Position numbers and translations under genes: made by a program. Below the pieces are notes generated by a model that was not told the origin of the DNA, ran no database searches, and saw only the letters and a list, made by a program, of their open reading frames with translations. 64,000 nt of DNA from CBDDBK01 sp965225715. Its GTDB lineage: Bacteria > Bacteroidota > Bacteroidia > Cytophagales > Flammeovirgaceae. Positions 36,976 through 45,779 of this stretch are shown here, piece after piece (the stretch's first letter is position 1; each line of letters opens with the position of its first letter). The DNA is taken from positions 930,001 to 994,000 of the forward strand of contig CBDDBK010000002.1 in NCBI GenBank assembly GCA_965225715.1. The letters run 5' to 3'.

Positions 36976-37701
36976 ATGTTTCATATTTATAAAAAAGAAA
37001 TTAACAGTTTTTTAGATTCTTTTATCGCTTATGTGGTCATGATTATTTTTTTGGTTAGCTTAGGCTTATTTGTATGGGTTTTTCGGCAAACTAATATTTT
37101 GGATTATGGTTATGCGGATTTGGATACTTTTTTTAACATCTGTCCTTATGTTTTCATGTTTCTTATTCCCGCCATTTGCATGCGAACTTTTGCCGAAGAA
37201 TATAAAACAGGTACAATAGAGCTTCTTTTAACCCAACCTACCAAAATGCGATCCATTGTCTTGGGAAAATATTTAGCCAATCTAACCCTTAGTCTACTCT
37301 GTCTTTTACCTACAATAGTTTATTGTGGAGTTATCTACTATCTTGGTACGCCTCAAGGCAATTTAGATCAACCTGCTATTGCTGCTTCTTATATCGGCTT
37401 GATTCTATTGGCTTCTGCTTTTACTTCTATCGGTTGTTTTAGTTCTATTCTTTCAACTAACCAAGTTATTTCTTTTGTTTTGGCTTTATTTATCAGTTAT
37501 ATCTTTTATGATGGCATAACTTACATGTCTCAAATTAATATTTGGTCTAATTGGGGTTTTATTATTGGGCAGTGGGGCATTGATTATCACTATAATTTTA
37601 TCAATAAAGGCGTTCTTGCCTCTAATCATATTTTTTATTTTATTGCTTTTAATTTTCTGTTTTTATATTTTACGTATAAAAAATTAGGACAGTTAACCTA
37701 A
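36976..37701 (+). CDS. gldF: Gliding motility ABC transporter permease GldF
   Basis: 241 residues with six transmembrane helices: an N-terminal YKKEINSFLDSFIAYVV helix, the family motif AICMRTFAEEYKTGTIELLL and TQPTKMRSIVLGKYLA before helix 3. GldF is the permease of the GldA-GldF-GldG ABC transporter, required for gliding in some species. gldG normally follows directly; here the next gene is a topoisomerase subunit 576 bp away, and neither gldA nor gldG is in the window. The assignment rests on the ABC-2 permease pattern and resemblance to GldF; a generic ABC-2 permease cannot be fully excluded. Confidence 0.82.
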   Translation: MFHIYKKEINSFLDSFIAYVVMIIFLVSLGLFVWVFRQTNILDYGYADLDTFFNICPYVFMFLIPAICMRTFAEEYKTGTIELLLTQPTKMRSIVLGKYLANLTLSLLCLLPTIVYCGVIYYLGTPQGNLDQPAIAASYIGLILLASAFTSIGCFSSILSTNQVISFVLALFISYIFYDGITYMSQINIWSNWGFIIGQWGIDYHYNFINKGVLASNHIFYFIAFNFLFLYFTYKKLGQLT

Positions 37702-38277
37702 GTAAATTATTGAAAAATTTTTGATGGTCTATCAGAAAGTATGATTATATAGAAAAATTTATAATCAATTGTTTAATTATAAATTTCTGATTTTTTTCTA
37801 TAGCAAAGCTATTTTATTTTGCGAAACGTTAAGTTTCAATACCAATAGGTTAGAATCCGAAAAACTCTCTTTTTCAAGTAATCTGAGTATAATAAGTATA
37901 TGATCTATAAAGTTTTGAAATTTTTAGATAAAATATCTGTTTATATATTTGATAGTCAATATTTTAAATTAAATAATTGCTAATAAGGTTTTAACTATAA
38001 AAAACTGATAATTAATACTTTATAGTTTTAAAAATCGGAGGAAAAATAATTATTTTTCCATTATAAATTGATTATCAATAAAGTATATTATCATACTTCC
38101 TGCAACAACACCCTATTTATAGTTTTAATTATTAACAATCCAAAAAAATCTGTTATTTGGGGTTTTAATTATCATGAGTAGGTCATTTAGTTTCTCTATT
38201 AAAAAACTAATAGCCAATATTTTATAAATATTCTACTTTCTCAATAATAAACTATTTTTTAGATCAAACACCCAAAT
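37702..38277. other. 576-bp AT-rich spacer with repeats
   Basis: No gene is supported. It holds a copy of the roughly 80-bp dispersed repeat (37803-37890) and short motifs AAAAACTGATAATTAATACTT (about 37998) and ATTGATTATCAATAAAGTA, similar to AAAAACTGATTATCAGTACTT at about 33491. A GATTATC-type short palindrome recurs. Confidence 0.5.
37803..37890 (+). repeat. Dispersed 80-bp repeat copy
   Basis: Contains GCAAAGCTATTTTATTTTGC, ACCAATAGGTTAGAA and CTCTTTTTCAAGTAAT in the order and spacing seen in the copies at 23187-23270, 47641-47724 and 62231-62330. Confidence 0.65.
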
Positions 38278-40296
38278 ATGTCTACTTTGAATTATCCACC
38301 AGATTTAAAAGAATTATCCGAATCTCCGAATCCATCAAATGTCGAAAATTTATATCAAACATGGTTTTTAGACTATGCATCTTATGTTATTTTAGAGCGA
38401 GCAGTTCCAAAAATAGAAGATGGCTTGAAACCTGTACAGCGTCGTATTTTACATGCCTTAAAAGAGATAGACGATGGGCGTTTTAATAAAGTTGCCAATG
38501 TCATCGGAAGCACTATGCAATACCATCCCCACGGCGATGCAGCTATTTATGAAGCTGTGGTTAACTTAGGACAAAAAAATTTACTTTTAGAAACCCAAGG
38601 CAACTGGGGTGATATTAATACAGGAGATAAGGCAGCAGCAGCCCGATACATAGAAGTACGCTTATCTAAGTTTGCTCATGCTGTTTTATACAATCCACAA
38701 ACTACTGTCTGGCAACTTTCTTACGATGGTAGAAAAAAAGAACCCCTTAGTTTTCCTTCAAAATTTCCTGTTTTATTGGTGCAAGGAGCAGAGGGAATTG
38801 CTGTAGGTTTATCTACAAAAATAGTCCCTCATAATTTTTGCGAAGTTGCTAAAGCTAGTATAAAATACCTTAAAAATAAACCTTTTAATATTTTACCCGA
38901 TTTTCCTACAGGAGGCATTGCCGATTGTTCTAATTATAAAGGTGGCGTTAAAGGTTCTAAAATTAGGGTAAGGGCAAAAATAAAAATTGTTAGTCCTAAA
39001 ATCATTACTATAGAGGAAATACCTTTTGGTACAACAACCGAACAACTTATTCAATCTATTCTTAAAGCCAATGACTTAGGTAAAATAAAAATTAAAAAAA
39101 TTTCTAATAATACTGCTGAACATGTTTCTATAGAAATTGATCTTGTCCCCGGGCAAAAACCTGAAACATTGATAAACGCTTTATATGCTTTTACGAATTG
39201 CGAGCATTCTATTTCGCCTAATAATTGCATTATTATTAATAATAAGCCTCACTTTTTAAGTATTGATGAAATTTTAAAAATTTGTACCGAGCAAACCAAA
39301 ACATTACTTCAAAAAGAACTTCTAATTCAAAAAAATAATTTATTAGAAAACTTGTTTTTTACTAGCTTAGAACAAATTTTTATAGAGAAGAAAATTTATA
39401 GAAGAATTGAAAATGCGTTATCTTGGGAAGAAGTTTTAACACTTATAGAAAGAGGCTTAAAGCCTCATGTTAAAAATTTATATCGAGAAGTTACCCGAGA
39501 TGACATTACTAAACTCACCGAAATTAAAATTAAACGAATTTCTAAATACGATAGTTTCAAAGCTGATACCTTAGTCAAAGAGTTAGAAACTAAATTAGAT
39601 GAAACAAACCATCATCTTAATCACTTAATTCAGTTTACTATAAACTTTTACACTAAGATACTCAAAAATTTTGGAAAACTTCATCCAAGGAAAACAGTTT
39701 TAGAAACCTTTAGTAATATTATAGCTCAGGAAGTTGTAGCTAATAATACCAAATTATTTTTTAATAAAAAGTCTGGATTTATAGGCTATGGATTGAAAAA
39801 AGAAGAGTTTGTAAAAAACTGTTCCGATATAGATGAAGTACTTGTTTTTATTAAAAAAGGAATTTTTATTGTAGTTTTGATTGGAGAAAAAGTATTTGTA
39901 GACAGAGATATTTTACATATCGATATTTTTAACCGGAATAAGTCAGACAAAATTTATAATTTAATTTATTTAGATGGAGAAACAGGGCATTCCAGAGTCA
40001 AAAAGTTTGAAATACAGGGTATCATAAGAGATAAACGCTATATGATTAGCACAGAACATCCGAAAAGTAAGATTTTATATTTACAGGTTCAAGAACAAGA
40101 TGCTCCAGCACCAGTTGTTGATATACTATTAAGTGAATCTTGTACTGCTCGTAATAAATCTATTATTTATGATTTTAAAAACTTAGATCTTAAAGGCAGG
40201 GGTATTAAAGGCAACCTATTGACTAAATATCCCATTAAACGTATAAAAAATATTTCTAAAAAACAGATTCAACAAATTAAAACTACTTTAGTATAG
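38278..40296 (+). CDS. parC: DNA topoisomerase IV subunit A (short form)
   Basis: 672 residues. The breakage-reunion domain is complete: YASYVILERAVPKIEDGLKP, QYHPHGDAAIYEA, QGNWGDINTGDKAAAARYIE with the catalytic Tyr124, and GIAVGLSTKIVPHNF. The C-terminal region ends NISKKQIQQIKTTLV. Members of this Bacteroidota group are, as I recall, usually 850 residues or more, with a longer C-terminal domain, so this one is short; no downstream frame continues it convincingly. With ParE it decatenates daughter chromosomes. No parE is next to it. GyrA is excluded by the A-subunit N-terminal form typical of Bacteroidota ParC, but the distinction is not absolute. Confidence 0.88.
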   Translation: MSTLNYPPDLKELSESPNPSNVENLYQTWFLDYASYVILERAVPKIEDGLKPVQRRILHALKEIDDGRFNKVANVIGSTMQYHPHGDAAIYEAVVNLGQKNLLLETQGNWGDINTGDKAAAARYIEVRLSKFAHAVLYNPQTTVWQLSYDGRKKEPLSFPSKFPVLLVQGAEGIAVGLSTKIVPHNFCEVAKASIKYLKNKPFNILPDFPTGGIADCSNYKGGVKGSKIRVRAKIKIVSPKIITIEEIPFGTTTEQLIQSILKANDLGKIKIKKISNNTAEHVSIEIDLVPGQKPETLINALYAFTNCEHSISPNNCIIINNKPHFLSIDEILKICTEQTKTLLQKELLIQKNNLLENLFFTSLEQIFIEKKIYRRIENALSWEEVLTLIERGLKPHVKNLYREVTRDDITKLTEIKIKRISKYDSFKADTLVKELETKLDETNHHLNHLIQFTINFYTKILKNFGKLHPRKTVLETFSNIIAQEVVANNTKLFFNKKSGFIGYGLKKEEFVKNCSDIDEVLVFIKKGIFIVVLIGEKVFVDRDILHIDIFNRNKSDKIYNLIYLDGETGHSRVKKFEIQGIIRDKRYMISTEHPKSKILYLQVQEQDAPAPVVDILLSESCTARNKSIIYDFKNLDLKGRGIKGNLLTKYPIKRIKNISKKQIQQIKTTLV

Positions 40297-40321
40297 TTTG
40301 ACAAAAAGAAGAAAAATAGTA

Positions 40322-40405
40322 GAGGCATATCACTTGAAAAAGGTTTTGGAAAAGTCTAACGCATTGATTTTAAAAATGAATTTTTCCAAAATAAAATAGT
40401 ATGCT
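40322..40405 (-). repeat. Dispersed 80-bp repeat copy (inverted)
   Basis: On the minus strand it reads TATTTTATTTTGGAAAAATT, then CAATGCGTTAGACTTTTCC and CTTTTTCAAGTGATATG, matching the order of the other copies. It lies between the convergent parC and barrel-protein genes. Confidence 0.65.
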
Positions 40406-40424
40406 GTAAAATTTAATACCCTTT

Positions 40425-41174
40425 TTAAAAAGGTCTATCGTATTTTCGGTTTCTTTTTTTATAAGCTGGTGGGCTAGGTCCTTGCAAAAATGGACGACAA
40501 GAAGAACTTATGAATCTATATGTAAATCCAAGTGTAAAGGTGTAATAAGTATCTTTACCTTGAAAGTTACTTTGCCGAATCTTATTAAAATCATCATCAA
40601 AAGTACTAGTTTTAAAATTATCTAATTCATCACTAAAACTATTAATAGTTGAAAATTCTGCATATAAATTAAATTTATCATTAAGTCGATATTTTAAACC
40701 TAAGCCATAGACTAAGGTAAAACTGCTATTCACAGGAATAATATCATCACTTTCATTACTGGGTGTTGTTGTCCTAAATGCTGATAAACCTATACCCGTA
40801 TGAAAATAAGGGCTAATTGGGGGTTTTGGTTTTTTGACATTAAAATTAAGAAAATAATATTCTAAGCTAACTTGATTATCAAATAGTTTAGATCTAAAAA
40901 AATAATCATTTTCTGATCCAGAAATGGGTAATATAGTTTCCTGATTTTGAATATTTAAATGGGTATAACTCAAATTAAACCGCAAACTTAAATAGGCTGT
41001 TAAGTTATATTTAAAAGTCCCTTGAATACTATATGAAGTATTTTTTAATTTTGGAATTGGTGTAAAATCACCTCTATAGTTAGAAACGCCTAAACCTCCA
41101 CCTAACTCAACTCGTTGTCCAAAACTATTAAAAGTAATGAATAGCCATAAAATAAAGAGGTATCTTTTTTTCAT
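40425..41174 (-). CDS. DUF6089-type outer-membrane beta-barrel protein
   Basis: 249 residues with a signal peptide (1-19, ending SFGQ). The mature protein begins RVELGGGLGVSNYRGDF and continues as alternating amphipathic strands (TFKYNLTAYLSLRFNLSYTH, YYFLNF, FTLVYGLGLKYRLNDKFNLY, YTFTLGFTYRF), which is the pattern of a small PorT/DUF6089 barrel. The C-terminal tail (CRPFLQGPSPPAYKKRNRK) is basic. Related proteins are found across Bacteroidota, often near cell-envelope genes; the function is not established. It is convergent with parC. Confidence 0.82.
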   Translation of the reverse strand: MKKRYLFILWLFITFNSFGQRVELGGGLGVSNYRGDFTPIPKLKNTSYSIQGTFKYNLTAYLSLRFNLSYTHLNIQNQETILPISGSENDYFFRSKLFDNQVSLEYYFLNFNVKKPKPPISPYFHTGIGLSAFRTTTPSNESDDIIPVNSSFTLVYGLGLKYRLNDKFNLYAEFSTINSFSDELDNFKTSTFDDDFNKIRQSNFQGKDTYYTFTLGFTYRFISSSCRPFLQGPSPPAYKKRNRKYDRPF

Positions 41175-41319
41175 TTGCTTTATTTAAGAAAAATAACTTA
41201 ATAAACTCTTAGTTTTTACTTTTATAGTTATACCATTTGAAATATTGCTATAGAAGTGTAAAAGCGTAAACATTTATTTAAAAAGTAAATCGCTTACGCC
41301 CCTTAATAACATACTTAAG

Positions 41320-42072
41320 TTAAGCAGTTTCTGAAGTTAATTTAGCACCTATATATTCCCTATTGAGACGAGCAATATGAGTCAATGATATTTCTTTTGG
41401 ACATTCTGCTGAACAAGCACCCGTATTTGTACAAGCACCAAAACCTTCAGCATCCATAGCAGCAACCATATTTTCAGATCTCGCTTTTCTTTCTACTTTT
41501 CCTTGAGGTAATAAAGCCAGTTGAGAGACTTTAGCAGATACAAAAAGCATAGCAGAAGCATTTTTACAGGCTGCTACACAAGCACCACAACCAATACAAG
41601 CAGCTGCATCCATAGCTTCTTCTGAAGTATGTTGTGATATTGGTATTTCATTAGCATCGGGGGTACCACCTGTTCCAACACTGACATAACCTCCTGATTG
41701 TAAGATTCTATCAAAAGACGATCTATCAACAACTAAATCTTTAATAACCTTAAAAGGTTTAGCCCGCCAAGGTTCTACTGTAATAGTTTCTCCATCTTTA
41801 AAACTACGCATATGGAGCTGGCAAGTCGTGATACCATCTTTGGGACCATGAGGCCTGCCATTAATATACATGCTACACATACCACAAATACCTTCCCGAC
41901 AATCATGATCAAAATGAATGCCTTCTTTACCTTTTCGTTCTAAATTATCGTTCAGAACGTCAAATACTTCCAAAAAAGAAAGATCATCTGAAATATTATT
42001 AAGTGGATAAGTCTCAAATTTACCTTTGGAATTAGCGTTAGCTTGTCGCCATACTTTTAGTTTAATATTCAT
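41320..42072 (-). CDS. sdhB: Succinate dehydrogenase/fumarate reductase iron-sulfur subunit
   Basis: Electron-transfer subunit of complex II. 250 residues. Plant-type [2Fe-2S] domain: Cys58, Cys63, Cys66 (CREGICGMC) and Cys84. The [4Fe-4S] and [3Fe-4S] clusters are bound by CIGCGACVAAC (159-169) and CTNTGACSAECP (214-225). The normal partner order in Bacteroidota is sdhC-sdhA-sdhB; here nothing of sdhA or sdhC lies on either side (a divergent typA is upstream, a barrel gene downstream), so the operon is either split or the other genes are elsewhere. The gene itself is intact. Confidence 0.93.
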   Translation of the reverse strand: MNIKLKVWRQANANSKGKFETYPLNNISDDLSFLEVFDVLNDNLERKGKEGIHFDHDCREGICGMCSMYINGRPHGPKDGITTCQLHMRSFKDGETITVEPWRAKPFKVIKDLVVDRSSFDRILQSGGYVSVGTGGTPDANEIPISQHTSEEAMDAAACIGCGACVAACKNASAMLFVSAKVSQLALLPQGKVERKARSENMVAAMDAEGFGACTNTGACSAECPKEISLTHIARLNREYIGAKLTSETA

Positions 42073-42516
42073 AATAGATATTTTTATTACGATTGAAATA
42101 TATCAAAATATTTTTTGTATAATTTTTTAATAATTAGGAACTACAAATTACAAGAATTGTATAAAATGCTAAAAATAAAATAGTTAAATATATATAACTT
42201 TAAGTTATAAATATTTTATACTATAAATGAATCAAAAAATTTTCCAAACCATAGACTTATAAAAGTATAAAAAAAAATAAACTTCTAAATTAAATCTCTA
42301 TAAATTTAATAATTTATAAGGTTATAATAACTTAGATTAATTTGTAAGAATTTAATTATCAAATATTTATGGTTTTTTAAAATTTGCATATTAATTTAAC
42401 TAATACAAGTGTTTTAATTTTCATAATTCGTAATTCAATTACTGGATGGGTATTAATTGTTTTTTTTATAAAATAAAGTGTACTTTTGCGGTCTTAAAAA
42501 ATCTTTAATATTTGAT
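42073..42516. other. Spacer between sdhB and typA
   Basis: 444 bp of AT-rich DNA. It includes AATTATCAAATATTTATGGTT at about 42354, matching the spacer before the YfiR-like gene at about 3246, and a promoter-like element for typA at 42457-42488. Confidence 0.5.
42457..42488 (+). promoter_or_regulatory. Bacteroidota-type promoter before typA
   Basis: A TTG at 42457-42459 and a TACTTTTG box (fits TAnnTTTG) at 42481-42488 are separated by 21 bp, the arrangement of the housekeeping promoter in this phylum. Transcription would start around 42494, leaving a leader of about 23 bases before the typA ATG at 42517. Confidence 0.55.
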
Positions 42517-44286
42517 ATGAAAATTAGAAATATAGCTATTATAGCTCATGTTGACCACGGCAAAACGACTTTAGTCGACAAAATTATCGACCAAGCAAAA
42601 ATAATAGATGATCGCAAGAAAAGAGTAGATCTTTTATTAGACAATAATGATTTAGAACGAGAAAGAGGAATTACTATCCTTTCCAAAAATGTCTCTATTC
42701 AATATAAGGGTACAAAAATTAATGTTATAGATACACCCGGTCACGCTGACTTTGGCGGTGAGGTAGAGCGGGTCTTAAAAATGGCTGATGGGGTACTATT
42801 ATTAGTAGATGCCTTTGAAGGTCCTATGCCTCAAACAAGATTTGTATTATCAAAAGCTATAGAACTTGGCTTAACCCCAATCGTTGTTATCAATAAAGTT
42901 GACAAAGAAAATTGTTCTCCTGATATTGTTCAAGAAAAAGTATTTGATTTGATGTTTGCTTTAAATGCAAGCGAAGAGCAACTGGATTTTACAACAATAT
43001 ATGGTTCGGCAAAACATAACTGGATGGGTACAGATTGGAAAAGACCGACTACCAATATTTTACCTTTGTTAGATGCAGTTTTAGATTCAGTTCCAGAATC
43101 GCCATATAATGAAGGAACACCCCAAATGCAGATTACCTCATTAGATTTTTCTGCTTTTACAGGTAGAATTGCTATCGGTCGTATTTTCCGAGGCAGTTTA
43201 GAAGTTAATAAAGAGTATACTCTTTGCAAAGTTGATGGAATAAGAAAAAAAGTACGTATCAAAGAATTACATGTATTTGAAGGAATGGGCAAAGCTCAAG
43301 TTGACAAAGTACCTTGTGGCGATATTTGTGCTGTTACTGGCATTGAAGGATTTGAAATTGGTGATACCCTTGCTGATATAGAAAATCCGGAAGAGTTGCC
43401 AAGGATCAAAGTAGACCAACCAACTATGAGTATGTTATTTACAATCAATAATTCGCCTTTTTTTGGCAAAGAAGGAAAATATGTAACTTCACGTCACATA
43501 AGAAATCGTTTATTTAAAGAAACAGAAAAAAATCTGGCTTTACGTGTTGAACTCACCGATTCAGAGGATAAATTTAATGTTTTTGGTCGTGGTGTGTTGC
43601 ATTTATCTGTCCTGATAGAAACTATGCGTAGAGAAGGTTATGAATTTCAAATAGGTCGTCCTGAGGTTATTATAAAAGAGATAAAAGGCAAAAAGTGCGA
43701 ACCTTTTGAAATACTTATTATTGATGTACCCGAAGAGGTTGCTTCAAAAGCCATTAGTTTAGTTTCTTTACGTAAAGGCGATTTACTCATGATAGAACCA
43801 AAGGGAGACTTACAACATTTAGAGTTTAATATTCCTTCAAGAGGCTTAATCGGATTACGAAATAAAATTTTAACAGCAACAGCTGGTCAAGCGATCATAA
43901 ACCATAGATTTCATAAATATGCCCCGTATAAAGGCGATTTTACCAAAGAAGAAAAAGGCGCTATTATTTCTTCAGCTTCTGGGAAAGCGACAGCTTATGC
44001 GATTGATCGTTTACAAGATAGAGGACGTTTTTTTATTGATCCCAATCAAGAAATCTATATCGGTCAGGTGGTTGGAGAAAATAATAAATCTGATGATATA
44101 GGTGTAAATCTAATTAAAGGAAAGAAATTAAGCAATGTTCGAGCAGCAGGAACAGATGAAGGTGCTAAAATTTTTCCAAAAGTTAATTTTTCTCTTGAAG
44201 AGTGTATGGAATATCTTCGTGAAAATGAATACTTGGAAGTCACACCTAAAAACCTTAGAATGCGTAAAATGCTTTTTAAAGCCTAA
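42517..44286 (+). CDS. typA: Ribosome-associated GTPase TypA/BipA
   Basis: 589 residues from the ATG at 42517; the upstream TTG/GTG-type extension falls inside the promoter box and is rejected. G motifs are present: AHVDHGKTTLVDK (G1), RGITI (G2), DTPGHADFGGEVER (G3), NKVDK (G4) and an SAK segment (G5). Domains follow in order: GTPase (about 1-200), EF-Tu-like domain 2 (about 200-290), EF-G-like domains and the C-terminal TypA domain (about 490-589, YAIDRLQDRGRFFIDP and NKSDDIGVNLIKGKKL). It assists assembly of the 50S subunit at low temperature and stress. Full length and intact. Confidence 0.96.
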   Translation: MKIRNIAIIAHVDHGKTTLVDKIIDQAKIIDDRKKRVDLLLDNNDLERERGITILSKNVSIQYKGTKINVIDTPGHADFGGEVERVLKMADGVLLLVDAFEGPMPQTRFVLSKAIELGLTPIVVINKVDKENCSPDIVQEKVFDLMFALNASEEQLDFTTIYGSAKHNWMGTDWKRPTTNILPLLDAVLDSVPESPYNEGTPQMQITSLDFSAFTGRIAIGRIFRGSLEVNKEYTLCKVDGIRKKVRIKELHVFEGMGKAQVDKVPCGDICAVTGIEGFEIGDTLADIENPEELPRIKVDQPTMSMLFTINNSPFFGKEGKYVTSRHIRNRLFKETEKNLALRVELTDSEDKFNVFGRGVLHLSVLIETMRREGYEFQIGRPEVIIKEIKGKKCEPFEILIIDVPEEVASKAISLVSLRKGDLLMIEPKGDLQHLEFNIPSRGLIGLRNKILTATAGQAIINHRFHKYAPYKGDFTKEEKGAIISSASGKATAYAIDRLQDRGRFFIDPNQEIYIGQVVGENNKSDDIGVNLIKGKKLSNVRAAGTDEGAKIFPKVNFSLEECMEYLRENEYLEVTPKNLRMRKMLFKA

Positions 44287-44363
44287 TTAGAAAAAACTCT
44301 TTTTCAATATTTTCAAATCATATAGATGGCTTATTCAATTTGTTCTTCTATATTGGCTTACTT

Positions 44364-44445
44364 CATGATTTTTTATAGTCCATTAATTTTTTAAAATTTG
44401 CAACGACACCCGAAAGTAAATTAAAATCATCAAGTAATATGACTC
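44364..44445 (-). pseudogene. Scrap of an ISL2-like transposase C-terminus
   Basis: On the minus strand, one frame reads DDFNLLSGVVANFKKLMDYK and then a stop, a clear match to the end of the element at 13452-14371 (DDLVLLSGGIANFKNYLKH). DNA similarity covers about 60 bp; the rest is gone. It lies between typA and the aminotransferase gene. Confidence 0.65.
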
Positions 44446-44515
44446 TAAAAATATTTAAATCTACCGAATTAATTTAATCTCTAATTTATATTTTGAACCT
44501 ATTTTAATTATTATT

Positions 44516-45715
44516 ATGGGAAATCAACATTTATCAAAAAGACTATCAGCCTTGGCGCCTTCTCAAACCTTGGTTATGGCGGCAAAGGCAAGAGAATTAG
44601 AAAATAAAGGTATACAAGTTATCAAGTTAAATTTGGGAGAACCAGACTTTTTAACGCCAAAACATATAACAGAAGCAGGGAAAAAAGCCATAGATGAAGG
44701 GTATTTTTCCTACTCGCCAGTACCGGGCTATTTACCACTTAGACAAGCTATTGTAAATAAACTTAAACGGGATAATGGGCTTGACTATACCCCGGAAAAT
44801 ATTGTTTGTTCTACAGGAGCAAAACATTCTTTGGCTAATGTATTTTATAGTATAGTAGACCCGGGAGATGAGGTTATTATTTTTTCGCCCTATTGGGTTA
44901 GTTATTTAGGACAAACAACTTTGGTAGAAGGAAAACCAGTTATTGTAAAAGGTGCTATTGAAAATGATTTTAAAGTTAATGCCGAACAATTAGAAAAGGC
45001 TATTACTCCTAAAACAAAGGTTGTTATTTATTCCTCTCCTTGTAATCCAACAGGTAGTCTATATAATAGGGCAGAGTTAGAGGCATTAGCGAAAGTAATA
45101 GAAAAATATCCTAATATATATGTTATTTCTGATGAAATTTATGAATACATTAATTTTTATGGCAAACATGAGAGCATTGCTCAATTTGAAAATATAAAAG
45201 ACAGAGTCATAGTTGTCAATGGTTTATCCAAAGGTTTTGCTATGACAGGTTGGCGTTTAGGCTATATTGCCGCAGCAACTTGGATAGCTAAGGCATGTAT
45301 TAAATTCCAAGGGCAATTTACTTCGGGTACTTCATCAATTACCCAAAGAGCTGCTATAACAGCTTTAAGTGACGATCTTGATGCCTGTCATGACATGAGA
45401 GATGCTTTTAAAAAACGTAGAGATTTGGTTTTATCTTTGATAAGAAAAATAAAAGGAGTTAAAACCAATGTGCCTCAAGGTGCTTTTTATCTTTTTCCTG
45501 ATGTATCTTATTTTTTTGGAAAATCTTATCAAAATCAAACTATTGAAAATAGCTATGATTTATGTATGTATCTTTTAAACGAAGCTCATGTTTCTCTTGT
45601 AGATGGAGGGGCTTTTGGAGAGCCTAAATGTATGCGTATTTCGTTTGCCGCTTCAGAAGATGATTTAAAAACAGCTATGGATCGTATAGAAAAGGCGCTT
45701 AATAGACTGACATAA
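44516..45715 (+). CDS. aspC: Aspartate/class I aminotransferase
   Basis: 399 residues, fold type I PLP enzyme. Visible: NLGEPDF (N-terminal substrate loop), YSPVPGYLPLRQAI, CSTGAKHSLAN, SSPCNPTGS (the Asn that orients PLP), VISDEIYEYINF (Asp and Tyr that hold the cofactor), GLSKGFAMTGWRLGY with the PLP Lys at about 238, and CMRISFAAS (the Arg that binds the alpha-carboxylate). This is the aspartate aminotransferase Ib pattern common in Bacteroidota. Likely reaction: aspartate + 2-oxoglutarate to oxaloacetate + glutamate. It stands alone, followed by a hairpin shared with the convergent M61 gene. Confidence 0.9.
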   Translation: MGNQHLSKRLSALAPSQTLVMAAKARELENKGIQVIKLNLGEPDFLTPKHITEAGKKAIDEGYFSYSPVPGYLPLRQAIVNKLKRDNGLDYTPENIVCSTGAKHSLANVFYSIVDPGDEVIIFSPYWVSYLGQTTLVEGKPVIVKGAIENDFKVNAEQLEKAITPKTKVVIYSSPCNPTGSLYNRAELEALAKVIEKYPNIYVISDEIYEYINFYGKHESIAQFENIKDRVIVVNGLSKGFAMTGWRLGYIAAATWIAKACIKFQGQFTSGTSSITQRAAITALSDDLDACHDMRDAFKKRRDLVLSLIRKIKGVKTNVPQGAFYLFPDVSYFFGKSYQNQTIENSYDLCMYLLNEAHVSLVDGGAFGEPKCMRISFAASEDDLKTAMDRIEKALNRLT

Positions 45716-45735
45716 CTATTAAAATAAATTTTTAT

Positions 45736-45764
45736 ACCTATGAGATTATTTTAATCTCATAGGT
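45736..45764. terminator. Hairpin between convergent genes
   Basis: A perfect 13-bp inverted repeat ACCTATGAGATTA / TAATCTCATAGGT with a 3-base loop lies 20 bp after the aminotransferase and 15 bp beyond the M61 gene end. The T-run is weak on the plus strand, better on the minus strand (ATAAAAATTT). It likely separates the two convergent transcripts. Confidence 0.55.
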
Positions 45765-45779
45765 AACTTACGAGTAAAA

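Noticed and set aside
42478..42516. Upstream start of typA (GTG/TTG-type, adding 13 residues)
   Set aside because: The extra residues do not match the family and overlap the TACTTTTG promoter box; the ATG at 42517 begins the conserved MKIRNIAIIAHVDHGKTT.
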